From the NCBI GenBank assembly GCA_944989445.1, contig CALYLW010000133.1:1-64000 (forward strand): a DNA stretch of 64,000 bases. The letters run 5' to 3'. Source of the stretch: Ampullaceana balthica (taxonomy: Eukaryota; Mollusca; Gastropoda; Lymnaeidae). Position 1 is the stretch's first letter; each line of letters opens with the position of its first letter. This document shows positions 1 through 11,600 of this stretch, piece after piece. A model generated the notes under the pieces. That model worked only from the letters and a program-made list of their open reading frames with translations. It had not been told where the DNA came from and searched no databases. The translations under genes and the position numbers were made by a program.

Positions 1-745
1 TTCTATAATTTCCCATTTGATATATTCCATCTTCAAAACTGCATTGCTTCAAAACACATCTTTTCAAGCTTTACTTTTCAAAATAAAATCAAAATCATAA
101 AATTTTAACTAATAAATTAAGCTATTTTTCACACTCATGTCAATATATAGTTTTGTTCAATTTAAATATGAATGTATTTTTCTAAATTTAAAGCATGTAT
201 AAATATTTGTGTGCATTTTTCTATGTAAAACGCGCTGAGCCCAGCTGCTAGCTAGGTATCGCGCTATTTAAATTATCAAATTGTTATAATAATTTCATTT
301 GTTACTGTACTACAACGCGACTTTACAGGTGAAGGTTTAAAGAAATCGTATAATAAAAAAAAATAGAAATTAATTCATGTTAATTTTTTTTTCCTAAATA
401 GAATACAAGAACTATTTTAAGAACTTTATTGAAAGGCCAACTTCTGCTTTAAAATTACTTTAAATGAAGTTACAAATCATGGCCCTACATGTATGTCATA
501 ACTGCCTAAATACATATTGGATACCATTCATTATGTTTAATATTCGTTAATCAATTTGTTATTACAGAGAAAAGCATTGATCGATAAGAAGGGTACATTT
601 TCAAATTCTTGGACCTATAGTCTTTTCAATGAAAATATTCTTAAAACCCTTAAAACTCAACAACATTAAAATTATTATTTAATTGGCGCATATCAAATTA
701 GATTTTTGAAAGGTGAATTATTGTAAATTAAATTTCAATTTCATT
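1..745 (+). repeat. Copy A of a 745-bp-plus direct duplication, with L2-like 3' tail
   Basis: This stretch matches 1630-2375 almost colinearly at an offset of about 1630 bases, by eye with only scattered substitutions. Its first 290 bases look like the 3' end of an L2/CR1-type non-LTR retrotransposon. A decayed KTHLF-type peptide is followed by a tail resembling GAGCCCAGCTGCTAGCTAGG and GCGCTATTTAAAT, comparable to the tail of the better-preserved element ending near 26360. The rest (about 300-745) is not recognised. The copy runs off the left edge, so its true start is unknown. Confidence 0.75.
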
Positions 746-1420
746 GTGTACAAAAAAGGAATTAAAAATTTTAGTTATGTTTTACATACAAAACAATATT
801 TTTTACTGAGGAAAAAAAATCATTTGGTCCAGTATTACTATAATAATCTATGTATAACAGATTTTACTATTAGAAATCATCAACAATTATAACAGGAATT
901 ACCGTAAAAAAGACGTCTGTTTTAGCTAAATGTGAAATATTTAGTTTAACCTCTGGAGAAAATAATCAATATTAAGTGTTAAAGTTAAATGGAAGCCGAT
1001 TTTACTGAAATTGATACTTTTCAGATAGACTGTTGCCTAAGTAGAAAATATTCTAACGAATCTATTGCCGGTCTCAGTGACGACCTTTCAAATAGGCAAT
1101 TGTCTGGTGATACTTTATTGGTGTAAATTATATTTTCTTTGTGTTTTGTCTTAATTTTTTAAATCTCAATTTCTCAATTTAAAAAGAAGATTATTTATCA
1201 AAAATAAATACTGCTTTTTATTATGTATGTCATTTTTTCTGTGTTTAAATGTACCTATCAATTTATTGTACGCCAAGGATAACAATTAGTGTAATTGCAT
1301 ATTTAATATTTTTAATTATCCATTGAAAATTTAAAGAGAAAAAATATATATTAAAATTTTCAAAGTAAACGCGATTATTGAATCTGTACCTTCGGTAAAA
1401 CATTTGGCAAACGTCTCCTT

Positions 1421-1424
<4 letters not shown>
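746..1424. other. Unassigned AT-rich spacer
   Basis: No open frame with recognisable residues, no RNA gene and no repeat shared with the rest of the window was seen. It separates the two copies of the duplication. Confidence 0.5.

Positions 1425-1478
<54 letters not shown>
1425..1478. repeat. (CT)n microsatellite
   Basis: About 27 near-perfect CT dinucleotides, directly visible. Confidence 0.97.
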
Positions 1479-1480
<2 letters not shown>

Positions 1481-1519
1481 GTGCTAAAAATCGGATTCTC
1501 TATTATTGCACATTTGTAG

Positions 1520-1600
1520 TATCTTATCTTATCTGTTTACAGACGCTCCTTCTATACAGAAGATTATTGCGTCCTACGCTTATCTATGGTTTGTGTTTAG
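1520..1600 (-). mobile_element. SINE 3'-end fragment
   Basis: On the minus strand this reads GGACGCAATAATCTTC, then AGAAGGAGCGTCTG, then AGATAAGATAAGATA. It matches the 3' end of the complete SINE at 60067-60340. The tRNA-like head is missing, so only the tail remains. A third copy lies at 7244-7305. Confidence 0.7.
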
Positions 1601-1629
1601 TCCTGCATTTTTATTAGAGATTATTAGTA

Positions 1630-2375
1630 ATGCTACTACTTATCAATCCTACTTAAAGCTTGCAAGACTGCATTGTTTTAAAACACATTTTTTCAAACTT
1701 TACTTTTCCAAATTTAAAACCATTTTTATCACGAATAAATTAAGCTACTTTGCCCATTCATGTCAATATTTAGTTTGTTTTTTTTTAATTTAAATATGAA
1801 TGTATTTTTTCTAAATTTAAAGCATGTATAAATATATGTGTGCATTTTTCGATGTAAAACGCGTTGAGCCCAGCTGCTAACTAGGGTATCGAACTATTTA
1901 AATTCTCAAATTGTTATAATCATTTCAATTGTTATTATACTACAACACGACTTTAGAGGTGAAGGTTTAAAAAAATCGTGTCATAAAAAAATTTAGTGAT
2001 TAATTAATGTTAATTTGTTTTCCTAAATAGAATACACGAACCATTTTAAGAAGTTTATTAAAAGGCCAGCTTCTGCTTTAAAATTACTTTAAATGAAGTT
2101 ACAAATAACGGCCCTTCACGTCTTTCATAACTGCCTAAATACCTATTGGATACCATTGCTTATTTTTAAATACACATTTATCAATGTGTTATTACAGAGA
2201 AAGGCATTGACGATAAGAAGGGTACATTTTCAAATCTTCGGACCAATAGTCTCTTCAATGAAAATGTTCTTAAAACCCATAACACTCAACAAAATTAAAA
2301 TTATTATTTAATAGGCGCATATCAAATAAGATATTTGTAAGGTGTATTATTGTAAATTTTAAATTCAATTTCAAA
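1630..2375 (+). repeat. Copy B of the direct duplication
   Basis: Colinear with 1-745. Shared landmarks include CTGAGCCCAGCTGCTA-like sequence near 1866, ACTTTA(C/G)AGGTGAAGG near 1950, AAATGAAGTTACAAAT near 2092 and ATAAGAAGGGTACATTTTCA near 2213. The front part encodes a decayed retrotransposon C-terminus (KTHFFKLYFSK-like) followed by the L2-like tail. A short frame at 2093-2311 exists in this copy only. It is broken in copy A, so I do not call it a gene. Confidence 0.75.
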
Positions 2376-2944
2376 ATATATATTTTAAAAAAAAACTGTT
2401 GCTCATTTACATATCGATATTTAATTGGAAAGTTAAGTTCAGCGTGAAATAAAAAATTCTTGGCATTTTACATATATATACATCTCAGATATCTTGATTT
2501 ATTTGCCTCATTTTATTTTTGCATTTTTTACAAAAAATAAGATTTGTTTTTAATTTCCATTGTTCTGATTTAATGTGTAATATAATGAATATAAAATTAA
2601 ATGAATATGAATTTGAACTAAATTTTCATTATTTTGATAATTAAAATGCATCTTTTTGTTTTTAAGGGTGTCTTAATTGTTCTAACTCTAAAAAAAGAAA
2701 ACATTAACTTGAACAAATTGGCAGATATCCTGATTTACACTTAAAGACAAACAACCATTTATTAAGCATCAATCTAATTTTTTATTTTCTACCACTTTCA
2801 AATGTTCGTTTTGTCTTAAATTTAATATTTTCAATAGTCTATTCAATCTCAATTCCTTTCAAATAAATTTTATTTTATAATCCAATAAGCACGTTATTAA
2901 GAAAAAAAAATGATAAAAGAATGTCAAGATGATCAATATATTTT
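2376..2944. other. Unassigned AT-rich spacer
   Basis: Homopolymer-rich sequence without a recognisable gene, RNA or repeat. It leads into the Helitron-type terminus at 2971-2998. Confidence 0.5.
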
Positions 2945-2998
2945 TTTTTCTTTTCGTTTTCCAACATCAAACCCGCGATACGCCGGGTATTTGGCTAG
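2945..2998 (+). mobile_element. Helitron-type 3' terminus
   Basis: A short hairpin (ACCCG at 2971-2975 pairing with CGGGT at 2984-2988) sits six bases before CTAG (2995-2998), followed by T and a TATA tract. Canonical Helitrons end in a hairpin a few bases before CTRR and insert between A and T. Similar ends occur at 45609-45638 and 54753-54773. The body belonging to this end is too decayed to delimit. Confidence 0.55.
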
Positions 2999-3029
2999 TA
3001 TATACATAAAGAATATCCTTTTTTAAAAG

Positions 3030-3270
3030 AAAAATTGTACGTGACCATGGGTTAGGTAAATTTCGTTGCAATCAACACATACACATGACATAATATATTA
3101 AAACAATTAATTGCGGAGAATTGAAGAAATTGAAAAAAACTATTTCATTACAATGTATAACAAAAAAACTTTTAGAAATATAAAAAAATGCACAATAATA
3201 CATTTCAAAAATGTATCCATATATGCCAAATTTTATTATCATTTTTGCCTGCCTAATAAAATTATTTCCT
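3030..3270 (+). repeat. Interspersed repeat also found at 28570-29520
   Basis: GTGACCATGGGTTA, then CAACACATACACATGACATAAT near 3070, then ACAATAATACATTTCAAAAA near 3192 all have colinear counterparts near 28580, 28620 and 29475. In the second copy the two halves are separated by a MITE. Family not identified. Confidence 0.45.
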
Positions 3271-3474
3271 TCATCATAAAATACTTAAATTTAACAGGTT
3301 TGTAGAGCAGGCCTCCGTAGCGCCAGGTAGATGACACAGTCTAACTGTATGAGACACGTTACGTTACTGAAGTGATGTTTATGTGTTTACCTCCCAACTG
3401 TGTCGCTTTTCGTGCTCCCTGGTGCAAACTTACGGGGGAAAATGTTGTAATGCCGTACGATACTGTTCATCGCC

Positions 3475-3800
3475 CGTTCATAATTTATCCCCAATTACTA
3501 CTAAAATATTCAGTTCCCAATCAAAATTAATCCCAAAATCTAACTCAACTGTTTAGTTCCCGATTATAGTTCATCCCTAAATTGTGCTTTATTATTTAAC
3601 ATTTTTTATAATCAATTCCCAAAAAAAAACTCTAGTGTTCAGCTCTCGTTCATAGATCATCCCAAAAATTTACTATAATATATCTCATATCTCAGCCCAT
3701 AACCCTACTCTGCTGCTAATTTCCTCTAGTCCTACTAAACTGCTAAGTTCCGGACATTCTGCTATACTGCTCAGTACCCTGTCATTTTTCAACCAAATAA
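3475..3800 (+). repeat. Decayed minisatellite, unit about 43 bp
   Basis: The theme CAGTTCCC..AT..TCATCCC(A/T)AA recurs with drift at about 3510, 3555, 3630 and onward. Spacing is near 43 bases for the best-conserved units and irregular later. No coding potential was seen. Confidence 0.5.
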
Positions 3801-4904
3801 TCCTACGCTAATGAACATTCATGTCTTATAATGCATGGCACCCAGCTTACACAGTTGTTAACGTCTTAATCTTTCAGTGTTAAATTATATGTTGGTTTGA
3901 TTCAATTACGACTTTTTCTTTCAGTTAAGCCAATTCCAAAAATATTATTATAATTTTTTGTTTTGTTTTTAATTTAAAAAAATTAATCTTAACATAGAAC
4001 TCAGTTTTAATTAGAACATATACACGAATATAAAAAAAAACTTATACATAGCTTATATTAATAGAATAGAAATAGTGATAACTTTAAATTTAGATAAACC
4101 TCAAACAAAGCTTAAGCCTGAAAATGATAATTTTAATCACAATCCTAATGATAACCAAAACACTTGTTCGGGAATTAACTTCAACCGATACACATTCTAA
4201 AAATCAGAGTAAAATAACAATATTAATAAACAACCACAACACAAACACACTAACTATCTATTTTAAGTGCAAGAAAGGAAATTTCCGTAAAACAATGAAA
4301 ACATATATATGTAGAAATTATCATAACAATCAATTGTAATTCTGTCTCTCGCACACGATATCAAACTTAACCCCGCCAAGTAACATCTAAATTTTAAAAA
4401 AATAAGCCATTCAGTGTGACACTTGAACCGAATGGTATCATACATATATAAAACACAACAAACTACCTATCACTAGGGAATTAAGATGCATACATGCATA
4501 GAATAGTGTGTGGTTTTCCTCTATTAAGTTCAGGTTTGTTTAACTCTGTTGAACTGAGCAAAACAAACGCATAAAGTGTCTTAGTAAAACTTACTGTTAA
4601 TATTCAAAACCTAAATTACCCACTACCTAAATTGAAACCAGGCACACAAACCCTTAAAGATAGCTATAAAAAATCGAATAACACTTAAAAACAAAAGATT
4701 CATACAAATAATAATTGGTTTAAATAGTATCAAAAAGAAATTAACAGATATAGAGTTTCTCATAAAAACGAAGCTCCAGGCACAATTGATGCGTCTGAAA
4801 CTTGGTTACACCTAATATTTATAACTCTGTAATTTTGAATAGCAACTACATTTATTTTTAGAAAAGACAAGTCAGACATTTATGGAGGTGTACTACTAAC
4901 AGCA
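3801..4904. other. Unassigned AT-rich region
   Basis: No gene, RNA or repeat recognised. Short frames here have low-complexity composition and no conserved residues. Because a non-LTR retroelement follows at 5600, this could be its 5' part decayed beyond recognition. Confidence 0.4.
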
Positions 4905-5100
4905 AGAGTGGTACGGTGGTCTAGCTGTAGCACGCTGGACTGTCAAACCGAGTCAAAAGAGAGTAAAAGACAGTCACGGGTTCGAGCCCTGGTGCATTGT
5001 TCTAGCCACATAATACCTTGCTCTTTAGTGGTGGCTCAATGAATCTTGCCTCATATGCCGTCATGGTCTGAAAAGGGGCTATTATATTATTACTACTATC
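4905..5100 (+). mobile_element. tRNA-derived SINE (older copy)
   Basis: The head carries an A-box-like GTCTAGCTGTAGCACGCTGG and a B box (GGGTTCGAGCC near 4979), the internal RNA polymerase III promoter arrangement of tRNA-derived SINEs. GCTGGACTGTC and GTCATGGTCTG are shared with the SINE at 60067. About 20 extra bases sit between the boxes, so this is not a functional tRNA gene. Confidence 0.6.
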
Positions 5101-5599
5101 AATATAATCTACCCTCATAGCCCAAGAAATTATACCCCAATCATATAAAGCTTGTTCCTTTGTTGTTGTTTTTTTTTAAAATTGTATTATTATATATTAT
5201 TTATTATTATTATGTTTTTGTGTAAAACAGTTACACCTAAATCAACAACACTTATGGTAGGAAGCATGTATAGACCACCACCTACCACCTAGAATATATA
5301 AAATATATTAGAAGTCAATAACTTTTATGAAAGAAAATCATAAAATGGTATGATTTAAATTATTGGGGAGTTTAAATAAAAAAATAAAAACCATTCCAGA
5401 AGTACACATCAATCTAACAATTAATTTGACGGACACTTTATTGACACAATTAACACACTACATTTAGAGATACTAGTTTAAAAAGCCACTAGGAAAAATA
5501 ATATAATATAGTAATTCTTCAACAAATAGACCAGCACTAGTATGTATTGTGAAATAATCCCTAGACTGTCTGACAATGAGACAATAAAGACTAACATAT

Positions 5600-7240
5600 G
5601 TAAGAAACCTAAAAGAAAAATTATTAATAACTGGAATAAATATAAGTCATTAAAATTAAACCCAGACAGCTGCTAAATTCCAAAAAAAAATTCAATACAG
5701 CACAAATAGCCCAATAGAATAGATGTGAACATATTTAAAACAAATATTAAAACAATAATGGATGAGTAGGTTTACAAAAAAACTAAAATACATAAATTCA
5801 CTATGGCTAGTTCAATATTAAATTACAGAAACTATGCAAAGAACAACAGTGTTTATAAAAAAACAAATTAGGGTTACCAATTTCAAAAGGATTTGAAAAA
5901 AAATTATTATATTTTCTTTTTTGTATTCTTTTTAAATTGGTATCCGTAATTTTTATCAATAAACTCTTTTTTTTTCCTTCATAATTTCTTTTACAATTTA
6001 TGCTAAAACTAAGTAAAACCTCACAAATGAACATACAAACAATGTCATTTCTATAGATAACTATAAAAACGTATGGTTTTTTATTAAATATAAAAAAATG
6101 GAACCTACGGAATAGCAACGTCAAAAGGCCAACAGGATAAAACATATAATGATAATGAGACCAAAGCTAACATCCTCAACCAAATTTTGAATTCAGCCTC
6201 ATGTGAAAATGACGTTTTAATAAATGTATAGATCCTATATCATAGAAGAAATAGGTAACATAACTTAGGTAAGTATAAATACATTTCTAAAAAAAAGTTT
6301 TAAATAATCAATGCTAGTGGCCCAGAAGAATTTGCGTTTAAGGTTATTAAAATAACTAAATAGAGAACTGTACCAAATAATATAGTGTTTTTTCAAGCTT
6401 CTTTAAAAAAGGATAAAACTCAAAAGATTTAAAATTACCTACTGCAACTCCCCTCTGTAAAAAGGTATTAATAAATCCCTGGCAATTATAGACCAGTATT
6501 ACTTACGTGTGTCACCTGTAAATTTCTTTAACACATACTATATAGTAGAATAGTCAATCACCCGGAAATACATAATTTACTATGGCTATATCAACGAGGC
6601 TTTAGGGAAAAAAAAAGATCATGTGATACACAATTAAATGGTCAAAATGACATGTCAAGTGGTTTATAAAATAAATAATCCAATAGATACAATACTACTA
6701 TACTTCTCACAGGAAATGACAAAGCTCAACACTTAAGTTTACACAAAAAAACTTAACTACTTTGAATCTCGGGTCCCATTTTTCATTGGATCCAAGAATT
6801 CCTTATGGGCAGCGAGCAAACTGTATAATTAATTGATCTAAATCAGTACCAATAAGTGTTTAATAAAGAGTTCCGAAAGAAAATGTGTTAAGTGGTACCT
6901 TGCTGGTGATTGTATTAATTTATAGAACATAATAATCAGAGAACGATAGTTAAATCTTACTAAAAGACCTAGTTGAATTTTAAAAAAATGGGAAACGAAT
7001 TGAGTATGTCCTTCTAAGAGTAAAAGTGCCAAGTGTTAAGACTTACACATATAAAAAAAAATATAAAAAATAATAACAAATTAACAATATTTTATTCATT
7101 AAAAGGAACTAATCCAAACGAAAATTCTAAATACGTAGGTGTAATAATGGATGATCAATTATGGAATTATCAAAAAAGTTATTAGGAAATCATACAAAAC
7201 CTTACGGTATATTAAAAAGACCATTTTATAAATGTTATGT
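5600..7240 (+). pseudogene. Decayed Jockey-type non-LTR reverse transcriptase (5' and middle part)
   Basis: Several frames together read as a non-LTR reverse transcriptase broken by many stops and frameshifts. Landmarks are PGNYRPV followed by LLTCVTCKFL (near 6480-6535), a GF..KKRSCDTQL element (near 6595-6640), DTILLYFSQEMTK (near 6680, the degraded LDFSKAFDK motif), WIQEFL (near 6790), then KMGNELSMSF and KCQVLRLT (near 6980-7045), and KYVGVIMDDQLWN (near 7125). These follow the order of jockey-like reverse transcriptases. The catalytic FADD region is not readable. The following portion of the protein appears on the opposite strand at 7330-7740. Confidence 0.6.
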
Positions 7241-7243
7241 ATT

Positions 7244-7305
7244 ATCGGATCTTATCTTCTATACAGAATATTATTGCGTCCTATGCTTATACATGGGACA
7301 TGTCT
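7244..7305 (-). mobile_element. SINE 3'-end fragment
   Basis: The reverse complement reads GGACGCAATAATATTCTGTA then AGAAGATAAGATC, matching the SINE tail at 60260-60330 and the fragment at 1520-1600. It lies exactly between two oppositely oriented parts of a reverse transcriptase. Confidence 0.55.
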
Positions 7306-7329
7306 GTTTTTTTCCTTTTTTATTAGATT

Positions 7330-7740
7330 TTAAATGTTGATCGAACGTCAGAATTTTACACGGGAGAACACGAATGTGTACGTGTTTCTTCTTGGATACT
7401 GAATAAGAAAAGTTTTTCATCCCTAAGTCAATCTCGGGGTTTTATAAAGTTATATCTGTGTTGTATTTTAAAGTTAGAATTTAGACATTTCAGTATTATG
7501 ACTAATTTTCACTACCGTCTGCTATCCTCTGGAGTTTTAAGTTTTAATGCTTTAACTAATGGTGCTATTTTTTTGTTAGTTCTCAATATTCTTCAGTAAT
7601 GAAACTAGCATTTATGTTATGAATTTGTTCTAGTTTGTCTATGTTTTCTCTGGTAGATGGGTCCCATAAAGAAAATGCATATTTTAGTACAGGTCTCATT
7701 AAAATGAGGTAGCACTTTATTTCCATTTTCTTGTTTTATT
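7330..7740 (-). pseudogene. Decayed non-LTR reverse transcriptase, C-terminal part, inverted
   Basis: On the minus strand the translation gives LMRPVLKYAFSLWDPSTR followed by ENIDKLEQI, the segment that comes after the palm domain in Jockey-like reverse transcriptases (typically RPVLEYASxVWDP). Further on, LKLKTPEDSRR and EKLFLFSIQEETRTHS resemble the typical end of these proteins. Frameshifts and stops are present. It takes up the protein where the plus-strand copy ending at 7240 stops, so both may be halves of one element. Confidence 0.6.
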
Positions 7741-8119
7741 TGGAATTTTAAAAAGATATATATAATATGAGAAAATAGTTTGTGTGCGTATTAATTAGCT
7801 GAGAAATAAAGTGTTCCCGAAAATAAACCTATTAAACATATTATAATGACTATAACACGTTTAAACAAAGAATATTTATTCCTAAAACATTAGCAAGTTA
7901 ACATTTATTATGTTGTTTTTAACATTCGTAGTTTGATGTGTACAAGGATGTTGGGAAACGCCCACTTGTTGGTATATAACGCAAATTAAATAAATGACTA
8001 CTAAGCTTACATTGTTTTATTTTGTTTGAAGTCGTCCAAATAACGTTTGACTCACAAATAAAGTGCAATTTTCGCATGTGTTGCCCTTCACTTGCTTATA
8101 ACAGTAGATGTTGCGTTTT
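7741..8119. other. Unassigned spacer
   Basis: AT-rich sequence with no recognisable gene or RNA. Confidence 0.4.
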
Positions 8120-8560
8120 TAAATCCCTTATATTAACTTCAAAATCTTGTCGTCATCTCTGTCGTGATCACTGTCGAGATCTTTTGGTATGTCGGTCGGG
8201 CGGAAAAAGAAAAGTAAAACATGACACACTTCCCGTGATGCCATCGAACTGAAATTTGGTACATACACTTGTGTCACATAACAAAGCATAGTTTAAAAAT
8301 TTCAGATCGATCAAATGAAAATACATTAATGCATTTTTAGTTTATCTCTATATAACATATGCAATTCAAATTAACGGTGTGTTATTGTTTTTCATGTACC
8401 AGTTGAGTTCAGGAGTTGACGCCAACCGTCAAAGTCCACATCCCTTTCTGTCACTTCCCCCGGTTTTAAAGCCAGAGGATATCACTCGTTGTCAGTCTGT
8501 AAATGTTTGTCGCGTTTGAACATAATACTTTCAGTTATGTCTAATATATAAGGGATTTAT
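8120..8560 (+). mobile_element. MITE-like element, copy 1
   Basis: About 440 bp bounded by inverted repeats: AAATCCCTTATATTA at the left and TAATATATAAGGGATTT at the right. The interior (for example CAGATCGATCAAATGAAAAT and TTAATGCATTTTTAGTTTAT) recurs at 27085-27371, 28993-29330 and 38361-38766. No coding capacity and no clear target duplication were seen. It lies about 25 bp beyond the polyadenylation signal of the receptor gene. Confidence 0.65.
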
Positions 8561-8584
8561 AATCAATTTTTTTAACGGGGTTGT

Positions 8585-8590
8585 TTTATT
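8585..8590 (-). promoter_or_regulatory. Polyadenylation signal AATAAA of the receptor gene
   Basis: TTTATT on the plus strand reads AATAAA on the minus strand about 25 bases past the receptor stop codon. This would give a very short 3' UTR. Longer UTRs running into the MITE cannot be excluded. Confidence 0.45.
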
Positions 8591-8614
8591 AAGGGGTCAA
8601 ATCTACTTGGGTAT

Positions 8615-11600
8615 CTATGAAACTTCATGAACTGATTTAAATTTCTTCAGAATAGCTGGAACTGTGTACATTAAGGGGTTAATTGCTGAGTTTATTGGCA
8701 AAACGAGAACAGCTGACCAAGCGTACACTTCAAGATTAAATTCAAAACCCCTGAGAGACATTATACCAAGAATTCCGATTGGGAACCAGCAACAAAAATC
8801 TGACAAGGCCACGAGGAATAATTGCCTGGCAACTGAACGTTCTTGGGCTCTTCTTAAAGTGTCTCTTGTAATATTAGAAATGTTTATATGAGACGAGAAC
8901 AGGGCAATGCATATCGCAATCTGACCAATGGCTATTAGAATAAAAAGAATTAAATTAAAACCAACAAAAATAAACGCTGAAAATTCCCACCCATTGTAGT
9001 GTCCGGAACTGAATGGAAGCGCAAGGCACATACCGGTATAGGAGTATATCTCCCAGTCAAGAAACAGAGCTGGAATCACAGAGACTACCACACCAATGAC
9101 CAATGTCAAACAAAAGGATATGTATTTTCCAATCTTTGAGATTCTGTGTTCACCGAATGGATATCTTATGACCAAAAACCTGTCCAGCGTAATAAGACAA
9201 ATGAACACCGTAGAAGTCTCACTGGAAAATGTCGACAGAATGCCAGCTAATTTACAAACATAACTGTTTCTCCAGTTTTCGTCTGACAAGACGTATGTAT
9301 TCCGATATAAACTATCTGCCACAGCTATTATTAAGAGGTACACGCCCATTATAAAATCAGAAATCCCTAACAAAACGACATAAATGCCATAAGCTTTTTT
9401 CAAGACCCCTCGGTCCCAAATCAACCTATAAATGACCACAGAGATGTTTCCAATAAGTGATACAATAGAAACAATCCACAAAATAGCACGTTTAAGTGGA
9501 TTACCAATGAGATCTTTACATGTAGAGATGGTGTCACCTGGTGCATGACACGATTTCCCCGATATATGTGGTCCTCTTATTACGTCACAACACATACGAT
9601 AATCATCTGAATACAAGGCATTTTCCATAGACAACCAACTCAAATAGCCGTATTTAATATTAAGCAGGATTGTACCACGTACATCCAATATTTCAAGTGT
9701 TAATTTTCCTCTTGAACTTAAATCAATTGGTTTAATGTGGCTTAGTACAAGTATCTTTAAATGTGTTAAATTATCCAAGGCTTTTATTACAGCAGAACCA
9801 CATTTAGTGTGAGACAAATCAAGAACCTGTAAGTTTTGAGGGAAAAGAAAATGATCACCGATTTCTAAATTTTTGTTAAATGACATATTTAATGAAACCA
9901 GATTTTGCATATCCTGTATTACAGAAAGGTATTTGCTTCCAAAAAGGGCATTGTTACTTACATCTAAGAATTGGATATCTGAACTGTCAAGGCTTTTGAT
10001 GACATTGTTAAAGTCACTTATTTTACAGCTGCTCAAATCTACCTCTACAAGTTTGTTAAGTAGAAATAAAGAGTATATTTGTGACGTAAATGTAAACAAA
10101 CCTAAATATTCATAAAGTTGAACTGTTGCTTCAAGATAGCTTATGTGAAATGTAGTTTCATTATCAATATTTATTCTTACGATATTTGAAACACAAACAT
10201 ATTTATTATCACACGGGACTGGACAGATAAAATCATTTGTTGTGTTTAGATATTTAACATTCAAACTACTTAAATCATATCTTACATCTTGTTGCAGGCA
10301 CATATTTCTTAGTGTAAATTTGAATTTTCTCGTACATAAAATTGCCTCTTTAACTGACATCTCATCTTCTCCGTGTGCACAATCCATAACATCATCGTGG
10401 ACAAGGTACATGGGAACACAATATGAATCTGGACACTTAACAAATCCTGGTGGACACAGAAATTGTTTACAGTGGTGTAACAAGGAATTGTTGTAGAAAC
10501 CAATTCTTTGTCTATCATAGTCTGTTTCAAACAAACAATTTGAAACTTTTGAATTGGTATATTGTAGGTATGTGGGATTAAATTGACAGTTATTTAAGAA
10601 AGCTGCATGTTGTGTACCCATTTCTTGCTCTCTGAATTGCTGATAACTACTATTTAATGAAAGTGCAATTTTACTGTTCGGTTTTATTGGTGCTTTTTCA
10701 TGCATGCTTTGGAGAAATTGATCACTCAATCCAAAAAAAGTTTTAAAATAATCTTGATTGCGATATTTGTCGAAGGTTTGTATGTTGAAACTGTACTGAG
10801 TAATGTTCCACTTTATTATTTTTTTAAAAAGAGACATCAATTCATTTTCAGATTGTTCATGTATTTGGTTGAACAATAAATTTAAATAACTTGTGTAAAT
10901 TAAATTTAAAGGTGAATATTGATTTGTGTATTTCAAGTCATGATATTGTAAAAATAGGTCCTCTTCGACAAGCAATTGATATTCACATAGTACAAAGTTA
11001 GTACTTGTTGTTTTATTACAATCTATTTTAAACCAGTTATGTTTTTCATTGATCAGGACACTTCCAGCAAATGAGTACATTAGTGAAATGTAAACACAAC
11101 CTTTACTTTCATTTGTTGAACTCCAAGGCGGGTCTATTACTAGTGGTGATCCATCATTCCAAGTGAAATCTTCAGACATACCAATAAAGCTTTCCAAAAC
11201 GATTTTTCGTACTCCATTTTCAAATTCCTTTACAAAATCGTTCTTACCTCGTTTGTTTCTATAGAGTATAGAGAAAAAAAACGGGATTCCTTTGTCTGAA
11301 AGTAAATATTCTAATTCACTAAAGGAATTGATGTAAGCCAAATGTGAACCAGGCCATTTTTCTTTACATATCTCTTCGGATTCCCTCGCTGTCTGTCCTC
11401 TATTTGGTGTTACATAGTTGTAACATTTTATGTGTGATGACAAAGTTTCAAAATATCTGTTGCAAGCTTTAATATCTTTGCAGATAACCATGAACATGCT
11501 TCTGACAATCTGTATACTGTTTTCTAAATTGTTTGTTTGTATAAAAAATCTTTTGAAATCCTGAAAAGGATTTCCACTTGAATTTATCAGGATAAAAAAT

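Noticed and set aside
4905..5000. Possible tRNA genes (also 60067-60140 and 26840-26912)
   Set aside because: Boxes A and B are present, but the arms do not pair well, spacing is abnormal in the first, and each continues into shared non-tRNA sequence. SINE heads fit better.
8664..8891. Plus-strand frame inside the receptor exon (also 9873-10115, 10242-10496)
   Set aside because: Shadows of the long minus-strand receptor frame; no independent residues or signals.
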